DNA of 64,000 nucleotides. It comes from Clavibacter michiganensis. Its GTDB lineage: Bacteria > Actinomycetota > Actinomycetes > Actinomycetales > Microbacteriaceae. The stretch spans positions 2,294,001-2,358,000 of the forward strand of contig NZ_JAFBBJ010000001.1 in NCBI RefSeq assembly GCF_016907085.1, read 5' to 3'. The first letter of the stretch is position 1. Each line of letters begins with the position of its first letter. The notes beneath the pieces are model-generated. The model was not told where the DNA came from. It ran no database searches and saw nothing but the letters and a program-made list of their open reading frames with translations. The translations under genes were made by a program, and so were the position numbers. Of the stretch, positions 18,318 through 26,752 are shown piece after piece.

Positions 18318-18535
18318 GCGACCCGCGGGCGCCGACGATCGTCCGGACGGGCCGACGGTCAGCGCGCGCGTCTAGGGTGGGGCATCCCCTGGACCTCGGG
18401 CCGCACGGATCCATCCCCCGTGCGCACGACGGAGAGCCCGCTCTCCGCGACCCCCTCCGCCCCTCCGCGCGGGCCGCCGCACGTCGGCGTCCGAGAGCGG
18501 AGCGCGCCGGATCCGCCCGCTGCCCCAGGACCCCC

Positions 18536-19276
18536 ATGCTCCGACTCCTCGCTCCCCTCCTGCCCGTGCTCGCCCTGCCCGGCATCGCCGCCCGGGTGGG
18601 GGAGTTCCTCTACCGCCGGTCCGACGCGTCCGGCGACATCCACCCGGACGACGCCGCGCACGGCACCGTCGACGGCCCGGACCCCGACCGGATCGCGGTG
18701 GTCGGCGAGATGGGCATGATCAGCCTCGGCGTCCGCACGCACCAGATCGCCCTCCCCGCGTTCCTCGCCCGGCACCACGCGACGCGCACCGGTCGCGGCG
18801 TCAACTGGTCCATCGCGCCCCTGCCCGGTTCGCGCCTCCGCGAGGCGCCCGCCGTGATCGAGCGCGCCGAGGACGACCTCGCGCGGGCGGACGCGGTCGT
18901 GCTGCTCGCCGGGATCACCGACGTGATGCGCGTCACCTCCTCCCGCGCGTGGAGCCGGCACATGCAGGGCGCCATCGACGCGCTGCGGGTGCACCTGCCG
19001 CGGGACGCGTGGATCCTCGTGGCCGACATCCCGCCGCTCGACAACGCCGGGAGCCTCTCCCGGCCGGCGCGGCTCGCCGCGGGCCTCCACGCGCAGGCCC
19101 TCAACCGGAGCACGCGCGACGTGATCGACGGGCTCCCGTGCACGCGCGCCGTCCCGTTCCCCGAGGGGCTCACGCGCGCGCTGTGGCGGCCGGAGTCGGA
19201 GGAGAGCCGCTACCAGCGCACCTATCGCTCGTGGGGCGCGCACCTCTCGGAGGCGCTCGCCGACGCGCGGGCCTGA
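18536..19276 (+). CDS. SGNH/GDSL-fold protein with degenerate active site
   Basis: A 246-aa protein following the SGNH-hydrolase plan: an N-terminal hydrophobic segment (about 1-20), block I around residue 57, block III at VVLLAGITDVMR and block V near the end at WGAHLSEAL. The normal GDS nucleophile motif is replaced by GEMG, and the block III Asn of GxND is Thr (GITD), while the C-terminal His remains. Unless a different Ser takes over, it may be a non-catalytic relative or have altered chemistry. AGGA precedes the ATG at 18536. Confidence 0.7.
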   Translation: MLRLLAPLLPVLALPGIAARVGEFLYRRSDASGDIHPDDAAHGTVDGPDPDRIAVVGEMGMISLGVRTHQIALPAFLARHHATRTGRGVNWSIAPLPGSRLREAPAVIERAEDDLARADAVVLLAGITDVMRVTSSRAWSRHMQGAIDALRVHLPRDAWILVADIPPLDNAGSLSRPARLAAGLHAQALNRSTRDVIDGLPCTRAVPFPEGLTRALWRPESEESRYQRTYRSWGAHLSEALADARA

Positions 19277-19306
19277 GCCGCTGCCGCGGCGGGATCCCCG
19301 CCCGGC

Positions 19307-19338
19307 TTGTCGCGGATGATGAGGTTAGGCTAACCTCA
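19307..19338 (+). promoter_or_regulatory. Iron box (DtxR/IdeR-type) over the siderophore-importer promoter
   Basis: TGAGGTTAG-G-CTAACCTCA (19320-19338) is a perfect 9-bp inverted repeat matching the DtxR/IdeR/DmdR iron box. TTGTCG (19307-19312), an 18-base spacer and TAACCT (19331-19336) could form the promoter, so an iron-loaded repressor would cover the -10. Transcription would begin next to the GTG at 19344, suggesting a leaderless message. Confidence 0.85.
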
Positions 19339-19343
19339 CCTGC

Positions 19344-20270
19344 GTGACCCTCCCCGCCTCGACCGCCCCGATCGCGCGCGCCGCGGACCCGGATCCGACG
19401 CCCGCCGCATCCGCCGCATCCGCCCTCGAGGCCCGCGACATCACGGTGGCGTACGGCGACACGGAGGTCGTGCACGGGGCCGGGCTCGAGATCCGGCCGG
19501 GCTGCGTCACCGCGCTCGTCGGCCCGAACGGCAGCGGCAAGTCGACGCTGCTGCGCACGATGGCGCGGCTGCAGGCGGCGCGCTCGGGATCGCTCGTGCT
19601 GCGCGACGAGAGCGGCGCGGCCGGCGACGCGAGCGCCGACGACGGCAGCGAGTCCGACGCCCTCGACCTCTCCCTCCGCCGCTTCGCCCGCCGCGTCGCG
19701 CTCCTCACGCAGGGCCGGCCGACGCCCGGCGGCCTGAGCGTCCGCGACGTCGTCGAGTTCGGCCGCTACCCGCACCGCGGCCGCTTCGGCGGGGCGGATC
19801 CCGAGGGCCGCGCGGCCGTGGATCGCGCGCTCGACCTCACCGGCCTCGCCGCCCTCGCCGACCGCGGCGTCGACCAGCTCTCCGGCGGCCAGCTCCAGCG
19901 CGTCTGGCTCGCGAGCTGCCTCGCCCAGGAGACGGGGGTGCTGCTCCTCGACGAGCCCACGACGTACCTCGACCTCCGCTACCAGGTCGAGCTCCTCGAC
20001 CTGGTGCGCGACCTCGCCGACGACGGGCGCATCGCCGTCGGCGTCGTCCTCCACGACCTCGATCAGGCCGCCGCGCTCGCCGACACCGTCGCGCTGCTCT
20101 CGGACGGCCGGATCGTGAAGACCGGCACCCCATCCGAGGTGCTGACCCCCGACCTCCTCACCGAGGTCTACGGCATCCCCGTCGAGGTCCACGCGGACCC
20201 GACGACGGGCAGCCTGCGCACCCGCGCGGTCGCCCGCCACCACCACAGGAACGAGAGGCTCCACCCGTGA
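19344..20270 (+). CDS. Iron-siderophore ABC transporter ATP-binding protein (FepC-like)
   Basis: A 308-aa cytosolic ATPase energising siderophore import. Walker A is GPNGSGKST, the signature is LSGGQLQR and Walker B is LLLDEPTTYLD, the last in the form typical of FepC/FhuC proteins. An Ala/Asp/Ser-rich insertion (about 88-108) lengthens the region after the first strands. No Shine-Dalgarno is visible before GTG 19344, in keeping with leaderless translation from the iron-box promoter. It overlaps the binding-protein gene by four bases, forming an ATPase-SBP-permease operon. Confidence 0.92.
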   Translation: MTLPASTAPIARAADPDPTPAASAASALEARDITVAYGDTEVVHGAGLEIRPGCVTALVGPNGSGKSTLLRTMARLQAARSGSLVLRDESGAAGDASADDGSESDALDLSLRRFARRVALLTQGRPTPGGLSVRDVVEFGRYPHRGRFGGADPEGRAAVDRALDLTGLAALADRGVDQLSGGQLQRVWLASCLAQETGVLLLDEPTTYLDLRYQVELLDLVRDLADDGRIAVGVVLHDLDQAAALADTVALLSDGRIVKTGTPSEVLTPDLLTEVYGIPVEVHADPTTGSLRTRAVARHHHRNERLHP

Positions 20271-21256
20271 TCACGAGACGACGAACCCTGGCGATGACCG
20301 CCCTCGCCGCCGCGACAGCGCTCACGCTGACCGCATGCGGCACGACCGAGGAGGCGTCCACGGGATCCGGCACGACGCCCGCCGGCGAGCAGATCACGCT
20401 CACCGACGGCACCGGCGCGGAGGTCACGCTCGACGGGCCCGCGACCAAGGTCGTCGGCACCGAGTGGAACGTCGTGGAGAACCTCGTGTCGCTGGGCGTG
20501 GATCCCGTCGGCGTCGCGGACGTCGCCGGCTACAGCGCGTGGTCGTCGGCCGTGCCGCTCGTCAACGAGCCCGCCGACATCGGCACGCGCGGCGAGCCGA
20601 GCGTGGAGACCATCGCGTCGCTCGCGCCCGACCTCATCGTCGCGACCACCGACCTGCCGGCCGACGCGATCACGCAGCTCAAGGCGATCGCGCCCGTGCT
20701 GCAGGTGAACTCCGCCGACGGCAGCAAGCAGATCCAGCAGAGCGAGGACAACCTCGAGCTCATCGCGAAGGCGACGGGCACCGAGGACAAGGCGACCGAG
20801 GTCATCGGCGCCTACGACCAGGCCGTCACGGACGCCAAGGCGAAGCTCGACGCGGCCGGGCTCGCCGGCTCGAGGTTCCTGTTCGCGGACGCGTACGTGG
20901 ACGCCGGCGCCGTCACCATCCGCCCGTTCGGGAAGGGCTCGCTCATCGGCGACGTCACGACCGAGCTCGGCCTCGAGAACGCGTGGACGGGCGAGGTCGA
21001 CCCGGCCTACGGCCTCGGATCCACCGACGTCGAGGGCCTCACGACCGTCGGCGACGTGCAGTTCCTCTACAACTCCAACTCCACGCAGGGCGACGACCCG
21101 TTCGCCACCACGCTCGCGGGCAACGCCGTGTGGCAGTCGCTGCCGTTCGTGACCGCGGGCGACGTGCACCGCATGCCCGACGGCATCTGGGCGTTCGGCG
21201 GCCCGGCGTCGATGACGGCGTACGCGAAGGCCGTGTCCGACCTGCTGGCCGGCTGA
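20267..21256 (+). CDS. Iron-siderophore ABC transporter substrate-binding lipoprotein
   Basis: A 329-aa lipoprotein. The signal peptide ends in the lipobox LTAC (Cys about 24), then a Thr/Ser-rich spacer and a class III (FecB/FepB-like) binding fold with ATKVVGTEWNVVENLVSLG near the N-lobe and a long connecting helix. It would capture ferric siderophore outside the membrane and deliver it to the fused permease. The GTG start overlaps the ATPase stop by four bases (GTGA). Regulation is from the iron box upstream of the ATPase. Confidence 0.9.
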   Translation: MITRRRTLAMTALAAATALTLTACGTTEEASTGSGTTPAGEQITLTDGTGAEVTLDGPATKVVGTEWNVVENLVSLGVDPVGVADVAGYSAWSSAVPLVNEPADIGTRGEPSVETIASLAPDLIVATTDLPADAITQLKAIAPVLQVNSADGSKQIQQSEDNLELIAKATGTEDKATEVIGAYDQAVTDAKAKLDAAGLAGSRFLFADAYVDAGAVTIRPFGKGSLIGDVTTELGLENAWTGEVDPAYGLGSTDVEGLTTVGDVQFLYNSNSTQGDDPFATTLAGNAVWQSLPFVTAGDVHRMPDGIWAFGGPASMTAYAKAVSDLLAG

Positions 21257-21290
21257 CCCGCACCCCGCCGAACCGCATCCCGCTGATCCG

Positions 21291-23447
21291 ATGACCGCTC
21301 CCGTCCGCACCGCGCCCCCGCCGGCCGACGCGCCTCCCGCGTCCGTCGCGTCGGCGGCGATCCCGGATCCTGCCCCGTCGCTCGCCGCCGTCGCGCGCGC
21401 CGACGGGGCCGGCCGGATCCCGGTGCGGGCGGTCGCGGTCGTCGGGGCGCTCGCGCTCCTCGTGGCGGTGCTCGCGGTGATCGACGTCACCCAGGGCACC
21501 GCCGCGGTCGGCCCGCGCGAGGTGTGGGACGCGCTCACCGGGCGCGCGACGCCGGGCGACGCGTCCGTCGTGGTGGCCTCGCGGCTGCCGCGCATGGCCG
21601 CGGGGATCCTCGTGGGCCTCGCCCTCGGTGCGGCCGGCGCCGCCCTCCAGACGGTGAGCCGCAACGTGCTCGCGTCGCCCGACACCCTCGCCGTGAACGC
21701 GGGCGCCTACGCGGCCCTCGCGGTCGCGGCGGTCACGGGCCTCACGCTGCCGGTGCTCGCGGGCGCGGGCGTCGCGTTCGTCGGCGGGCTCGTCGCGGCG
21801 GCTGTCGTGCTCGCGGTCTCGGGCCTGGGATCCGGCACCGTGCGCCTCGTGCTCGCGGGCAGCGCGCTCGCGCTCGGCCTCGGATCCGTCACCAGCGCGC
21901 TCCTCCTCCTCTTCCCGCAGCAGACCAGCGGCCTCTACCGCTGGGGGCAGGGCGGCATCGGCCAGAACGGCTTCGACGCGGTCGCGCAGATGGCGCCCGT
22001 CGTGGTGGTCGCGCTCGGGATCCTGCTGCTCATCACCCGCCGGCTCGACGCGCTCGGGCTCGGCGACGACGCCGCCCGCAGCCTCGGCGTCGACGTGCGG
22101 GCGACCCGCGTGATCGCCGTGCTCGCCTCGGTGCTGCTCGCCGCCGCCGCGGTGACGGTCGCCGGGCCCATCGGCTTCGTCGGCCTGTACGCGCCCGCGT
22201 TCGTGCGGCCGCTGCGCCGGCTCGTGCCGGGCGTCCGCCGCTCGTGGGTCTTCATCCCCGTCGCCGGGCTCATGGGCGCGGCGGTCGTGCTCCTCGCCGA
22301 CGTGCTGCTGCGCGCGGTGGTCGGCGCCGAGGCGTCCGTCGCCGTGCCGACCGGGCTCGTCACCTCCCTCATCGGCGCGGTCGTGCTCGTGGTCCTCGCC
22401 GTTCGCACCCGCGACAGCGCGACGCCCGCGCCCACCGAGCGCCACGGCGTGGTCACCCGCCGCCGGGTCGCGCTCGTCGTCGGCGCGCTGGTCGCGGTGC
22501 TCGTCGGGCTGCTGCTCGCGTCGGTGCTCCTCGGCGACGCGAAGCTGCTCCTCGGCGACGTCGTCAACGGGATCCGCGGCACCGCCGGCCCGGTCGTCAG
22601 CTACGTGCTCGACACCCGCGTGCCGCGCGTGCTCGCCGCCGTGCTCGCGGGCGCGGCGCTCGCGCTCGCCGGCGTGCTCGTGCAGGCCGTGACCCGCAAC
22701 CCGCTCGCCGATCCCGCCATCCTCGGCGTCTCCGGCGGCGCGGGCCTCGGCGCCGTGCTCTTCGTGACCACCGCCCCGCTCGCGTCCGGCTGGGGCATCG
22801 CGGGCGCCGCCGGGCTGGGCGCGCTCGCCGCGGCGGCCGTCGTGTTCGGCCTCGCCGCGCGCGGCGGCTTCCCGCAGAACCGGCTCGTGCTCATCGGCGT
22901 CGGCGTCTCGGCGGGCACGGCCGCGGCCATCAGCATGATCATCGTGCTCACCGACCCGTTCAACGGGGCGAAGGCGCTCACGTGGCTGTCGGGATCGACC
23001 TACGGCCGCGGCTTCGACGACGCCCTGCCGGTGCTGGTCGCCCTCGTGCTCGCGGTGGCGGTCGCGGCGCCGCGGCACCGGATGCTCGACCTCGTCGCCC
23101 TCGACGACGACACCCCGCGCCTCCTCGGCGTCTCGCTCGGCCGCTCCCGCCTGCTCGCGCTCTCGGTCGCGGTCGTCCTCACGGCGACGGCGGTCGCGGC
23201 GGTCGGCGTGATCGGCTTCGTCGGCCTGGTCGCGCCGCACGCAGCCCGCGCGCTCGTCGGATCCCGCCACGCGCGCGTCGTGCCCGTGGCGATCCTCCTG
23301 GGCGCCGCGCTCGTGACCCTCGCCGACCTGCTCGGCCGCACCGTGATCGCCCCGGGCCAGCTCGGCGCCGGCCTCGTGACCGCGCTCGTCGGCACGCCGT
23401 ACTTCGTGTGGCTGCTGTGGCGCGGGCGGGCGGCGCGCGGGCGGTAG
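21291..23447 (+). CDS. Fused double FecCD-type siderophore permease (FhuB-like)
   Basis: A 718-aa membrane protein made of two tandem FecCD permease units (about 40-370 and 390-718), giving about 20 helices; in most systems these are two polypeptides, as in FepD/FepG. Both halves carry FecCD landmarks such as GFVGLYAPAFVRPL in the first and GFVGLVAPHAARAL in the second. The first half has diverged at the coupling region (APAF instead of APHA). Third gene of the iron-regulated importer operon, 34 bases after the binding protein. Confidence 0.9.
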   Translation: MTAPVRTAPPPADAPPASVASAAIPDPAPSLAAVARADGAGRIPVRAVAVVGALALLVAVLAVIDVTQGTAAVGPREVWDALTGRATPGDASVVVASRLPRMAAGILVGLALGAAGAALQTVSRNVLASPDTLAVNAGAYAALAVAAVTGLTLPVLAGAGVAFVGGLVAAAVVLAVSGLGSGTVRLVLAGSALALGLGSVTSALLLLFPQQTSGLYRWGQGGIGQNGFDAVAQMAPVVVVALGILLLITRRLDALGLGDDAARSLGVDVRATRVIAVLASVLLAAAAVTVAGPIGFVGLYAPAFVRPLRRLVPGVRRSWVFIPVAGLMGAAVVLLADVLLRAVVGAEASVAVPTGLVTSLIGAVVLVVLAVRTRDSATPAPTERHGVVTRRRVALVVGALVAVLVGLLLASVLLGDAKLLLGDVVNGIRGTAGPVVSYVLDTRVPRVLAAVLAGAALALAGVLVQAVTRNPLADPAILGVSGGAGLGAVLFVTTAPLASGWGIAGAAGLGALAAAAVVFGLAARGGFPQNRLVLIGVGVSAGTAAAISMIIVLTDPFNGAKALTWLSGSTYGRGFDDALPVLVALVLAVAVAAPRHRMLDLVALDDDTPRLLGVSLGRSRLLALSVAVVLTATAVAAVGVIGFVGLVAPHAARALVGSRHARVVPVAILLGAALVTLADLLGRTVIAPGQLGAGLVTALVGTPYFVWLLWRGRAARGR

Positions 23448-23509
23448 TCCGGCGCGGGGCCCGGGGTCCGCCGGGCAGCCGACGCGCGATCCGTCGTCCG
23501 GCTCGCCAG

Positions 23510-23551
23510 GCATGGTCGAGCGGCGCGCACCCGTGGTCGCGCGGCCGATCC
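23510..23551 (+). promoter_or_regulatory. Upstream element, copy C (weaker)
   Basis: A 42-bp stretch upstream of the first acyltransferase that aligns without gaps to the element at 26680 (27 of 42 positions by eye), sharing CCGATCC at its end. It is 31 bases before the ATG, the same spacing as the copy before the second acyltransferase. The CGGTC-N10-GACCG inverted repeat of the other copies is not preserved, so binding here would be weaker or lost. Confidence 0.45.
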
Positions 23552-23582
23552 GCGTCGCGAGCGTCGCGATCACGCTCGGAGC

Positions 23583-24713
23583 ATGTCCTCCCTCCGACTC
23601 CCGACCGTCCTCCCGCTGCCGCAGGCGGCGCCCGGCGCAGCGCCGCTCCTGCCCTCCCTGACGGGACTCCGGTGGGTCACCGCGGTGATGATCTTCGGCT
23701 TCCACATCCTCGTCGTCCGCTACTTCGCGGATCCGGCCGCGATGCCCTGGATGGGTGCCTTCACCGGCGGGCGCTCCGGCGTGACCATGTTCTTCGTCCT
23801 GTCCGGGTTCGTGCTCGCGTGGGGCCACGTCCCGGGCCGCTCGACGCGCTCCTTCTACATCCGGCGGCTGGCGCGCGTGTACCCGCTGCACCTGGTCGGG
23901 ATCGGGCTGGCGCTCGTGGTCGCGGCGACGCTCGTGCCGAGCATCAGGACGGACGGGCCCGTCCCCTTGGCGGCGAACGTGCTGCTCGTGAACCCGTGGA
24001 GCCGCGGCTGGTGGCAGGCGGGCAACCCCGTGAGCTGGTCGCTCGCCTGCGAGGCGTTCTTCTACCTGCTGTTCCCCGTGCTGATGCGCCTGCTGTCCGG
24101 CCGTTCGGCGCGCACGCTGGGGCTCGTGGTCGTCGGGTGCCTCGCGGTGGCGCTCCTGGCGCCGGGGATCGGGGCCGCGTCGCCGCTGCCGATGAACGGG
24201 GACTCCACCCCGCTCCTGCGCCTGCCGGAGTTCGTGATCGGCATGGCGGCGGCCGTCCTCATGCGGGAGCACCGGTGGGCGCCGCCCCGCCTGCGGGTGG
24301 CGGTCACCCTGGCCGTCGTCGGCTACGCCGCCTCCATCCTCGCCATGCTCCCCGTCAACGACGGGAGCTGGATCCAGCCCGGGCACGTCGTCGAGGTCGG
24401 CGCCTACGCGCTCCTCATCGCGTCCCTCGCGCACGTCGACGCCCGCGGCGGCCGGACGTTCCTCGCGGGCCCCAGGTGGCAGGTGCTCGGCCAGGTGTCG
24501 TTCGCGTTCTACCTCGTCCACGTGCTGGTCATCTGGTCGGTGTCGTCCCCGTGGCCGGACGGCCAGCCGGTCCTGCCCTGGCCCGAGGCCACCGCGCTGA
24601 TGCTGTGCGCGTTCCTCCTCGCGCTCTCGCTCGCGTGGATCCTCCACCGCTACGTGGAGATCCCCGCCCAGCGCCTGGTGCTGCGGCTCGACCGGCGCGT
24701 CCGCGTCGCCTGA
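23583..24713 (+). CDS. Acyltransferase-3 family membrane protein, paralog 1
   Basis: A 376-aa polytopic membrane acyltransferase (OafA/NodX type) with about ten helices. Family landmarks are TGLRWVTAVMIFGFHIL with the conserved His, FFVLSGFVLAWG, RRLARVYPLHL, WSLACEAFFYLLFP with the conserved Glu, and SFAFYLVHVLV. It should transfer acyl groups to a surface carbohydrate or secreted metabolite; the acceptor is unknown. A close paralog lies at 26753, beyond the two-component genes. GCTCGGAG lies immediately before the ATG as a poor but conserved start context. Confidence 0.88.
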   Translation: MSSLRLPTVLPLPQAAPGAAPLLPSLTGLRWVTAVMIFGFHILVVRYFADPAAMPWMGAFTGGRSGVTMFFVLSGFVLAWGHVPGRSTRSFYIRRLARVYPLHLVGIGLALVVAATLVPSIRTDGPVPLAANVLLVNPWSRGWWQAGNPVSWSLACEAFFYLLFPVLMRLLSGRSARTLGLVVVGCLAVALLAPGIGAASPLPMNGDSTPLLRLPEFVIGMAAAVLMREHRWAPPRLRVAVTLAVVGYAASILAMLPVNDGSWIQPGHVVEVGAYALLIASLAHVDARGGRTFLAGPRWQVLGQVSFAFYLVHVLVIWSVSSPWPDGQPVLPWPEATALMLCAFLLALSLAWILHRYVEIPAQRLVLRLDRRVRVA

Positions 24714-24747
24714 CGCGGGGACCGGTCGCCTCGACCGCGCGCGGAGG

Positions 24748-25434
24748 TCACGCTCCGCGGCGGTCGCCCTCCCCGGGCACGACGAAGCCGCTCTCGTACG
24801 CGAAGACGGCGGCGCCGACGCGGCTCCGCGACTCCGACTTGGCGAGGATGGCGCTCACGTGGGACTTCACGGTGCCCTCGCTCATGAACAGCCGGCCGGC
24901 GATCTCGAGGTTGCTGAGCCCGTCGACGAGCGCCGCGAGCACGTCCCGTTCCCGGTCGGTGAGCGTGGCGAGCTGGGCGGTCTTCGCCGGATCGGAGATG
25001 CGGGTCGCCTCGATCCGGCGCTGCAGGAGGCCGCGGGTCATGGCGGGGTCGATCAGCGCATCGCCACGGACGGCGCTGCGCACGGCGGCCGCGAGCACGT
25101 CGGCGCCCGCGTCCTTGAGGAGGAACCCGGAGGCGCCGGCCCGCGCGCTGTCGAGGAGGTACTCCTCGTCATCGAAGGTGGTGATCATGAGCACCGCGCC
25201 GGCGGTCTGCGCGTCGAGGATGCGGCGGGTGGCCGCGATGCCGTCGAGCTCGGGCATGCGGATGTCCATCACGACGACGTCCGGCCGGTGCTCGGCCGCG
25301 GCCTCGACCGCGAGGCGGCCGTTCGCCGCGGTCGCGACGACGGTGAAGTCGGCCTCGTACTCGAGCATCGCGCGGATCCCGAAGAGGATCACCGGCTGGT
25401 CGTCGGCCACGACGATCGTGATCGTCCCGCTCAT
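24748..25434 (-). CDS. NarL/FixJ-type response regulator
   Basis: A 228-aa response regulator. The receiver has Asp11/Asp12, phospho-acceptor Asp57 in VVVMDIRMPELDG, TTF and the conserved Lys in FLLKDAG. A LuxR-type helix-turn-helix follows (LTDREREVLAAL-like start, NLEIAGRLFMSEGTVKSHVSAIL). The ATG overlaps the kinase stop by four bases, so the pair is co-translated. It is expected to act on the divergent acyltransferase and efflux units; a repeated element before these is the candidate target. Confidence 0.93.
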   Translation of the reverse strand: MSGTITIVVADDQPVILFGIRAMLEYEADFTVVATAANGRLAVEAAAEHRPDVVVMDIRMPELDGIAATRRILDAQTAGAVLMITTFDDEEYLLDSARAGASGFLLKDAGADVLAAAVRSAVRGDALIDPAMTRGLLQRRIEATRISDPAKTAQLATLTDRERDVLAALVDGLSNLEIAGRLFMSEGTVKSHVSAILAKSESRSRVGAAVFAYESGFVVPGEGDRRGA

Positions 25435-26663
25435 CGGTCGGCCGCCTCTCGGGTCTCCTCGATGGGGATCGACAGGACGGTCCGCCAGCCGCCCTCGGCC
25501 GTCGGCCCCGATCGGAGGGTCCCGCCGAGGGACATGGCGCGTTCGGACATGCCCACGATGCCGAAGCCGGGCGCGCCCGCCTCGCGGTGACGCGCGGGAC
25601 CCTCGTCGGCGATGACCGCGTGGAACCGTCGGTCGCGGTGCTGGAAGTCGATGGTCACGTGCCGTCCCTCCGAGTGCTTCATGACGTTGGTGAGCGCTTC
25701 GCGGGTGACCTCGACGATCGCGTTCTGCGCGTACTCGGGTCCCTCGAGCGCGCCGAACACCTCGACGGAGACGCCGGTCGACCTGACCGTCTCGACGGCG
25801 CGGTCCAGCCGCTCGGCGGGTGAGCCCTGGGGCCGCGTGGTCGCGGCGTCGGGGGAGCGCAGCAGGGTGACGGCCCGGCGCATGGAGGTGAGCGCCTCGC
25901 CGCCGTCCGTGACCACGGCCTCGAGCGTCCGGCGCAGCGCGTCGGGATCGTCGGACGAGGTGCGGAGGGCGGCCTGCGCGCGGATGACGATCGCGCTGAC
26001 GTGGTGGGCGACGGTGTCGTGGAGGTCGCGTGCCACCGCGGTGCGCACCCGGGCGGCGTCGCGCTCGCGCTCGGTCTCCTTCAGCGCCTCGTCGCGCCGC
26101 ACGAGGGCCTGGGCGGCCTCGCGCTGCCGGTGGATCATGTGGCCGAGGACGAGGAGGAACACGAGGAGCACCATCAGCAGGGTCCGCGGGACGGGGTCGT
26201 CCAGGAGGTGCCAGAGGACGTTCTCGAGCCCCGAGAAGTTCGCGGCCGGGTCGTAGATGCACAGCAACGCGCCGAAGGCGACGAGCGGCAGGAGCACCGC
26301 CCACCTGACGCCGGCGACCGCCGCACGGAACGCGACGACCAGGACCGCGAGGGAGCGGAGCAGCAGCGCCTCGAGGTCGGTGAGCCCCACCGGCCAGGCG
26401 AGGGCGTACACGATCACCGGGACGAGGACCAGGGAGGTCCGCGGCCAGCGTCCGGTGGTGAGCCAGGCACCTGCGGCCAGGGCGCCGGCCACGGCGATGA
26501 GGAGGACCTGGGCCTCGCGGAGACCCAGGGCGATGGCGAGCAGGCTCCCCGCGAGGATCGCGCCGAGGGCGAGGAGGACGAGCGCGATGTCGCGCCGCCA
26601 GGACTTCCGGCTCGTCGAGGATCTGATCACAGGGGCAACCGTATGTCCCCCGTCTCGGCGCAC
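25431..26663 (-). CDS. Sensor histidine kinase (HisKA_3 / NarL-partner type)
   Basis: A membrane kinase of up to 410 aa. Five or six N-terminal helices (about 25-175) with no large extracellular loop are followed by the HisKA_3 dimerisation helix with phospho-His215 in RDLHDTVAHH and a HATPase_c domain (N box TREALTNVMKHSEG, GFGIVGM). Such kinases with intramembrane sensing often respond to envelope-active compounds. GTG 26663 gives the longest frame but lacks a clear ribosome site; a later GTG near 26630 is possible. The start lies close to the element at 26680, so the system may regulate itself. Confidence 0.9.
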   Translation of the reverse strand: MRRDGGHTVAPVIRSSTSRKSWRRDIALVLLALGAILAGSLLAIALGLREAQVLLIAVAGALAAGAWLTTGRWPRTSLVLVPVIVYALAWPVGLTDLEALLLRSLAVLVVAFRAAVAGVRWAVLLPLVAFGALLCIYDPAANFSGLENVLWHLLDDPVPRTLLMVLLVFLLVLGHMIHRQREAAQALVRRDEALKETERERDAARVRTAVARDLHDTVAHHVSAIVIRAQAALRTSSDDPDALRRTLEAVVTDGGEALTSMRRAVTLLRSPDAATTRPQGSPAERLDRAVETVRSTGVSVEVFGALEGPEYAQNAIVEVTREALTNVMKHSEGRHVTIDFQHRDRRFHAVIADEGPARHREAGAPGFGIVGMSERAMSLGGTLRSGPTAEGGWRTVLSIPIEETREAADR

Positions 26664-26679
26664 CTACGCCAGGACGAAG

Positions 26680-26721
26680 GAGTGGCCATCCGGCTCGCGG
26701 TCCTGGCCGATCGACCGATCC
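26680..26721. promoter_or_regulatory. Upstream element, copy A, between kinase and second acyltransferase
   Basis: A 42-bp element, 38 of 42 positions identical to the copy at 27914. It contains the inverted repeat CGGTC (26698-26702) - N10 - GACCG (26713-26717), of the size bound by NarL-type regulators. It sits in the divergent gap between the kinase gene and the second acyltransferase, 31 bases before the latter's ATG, so it could control both. Confidence 0.65.
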
Positions 26722-26752
26722 GCGCCGCGGACCTCGCCGTGAGCCTCGGAGG

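Noticed and set aside
21039..24647. A 1202-codon minus-strand frame opposite the siderophore permease and acyltransferase
   Set aside because: Low-complexity His/Arg/Glu-rich composition and full overlap with two clearly recognised genes.
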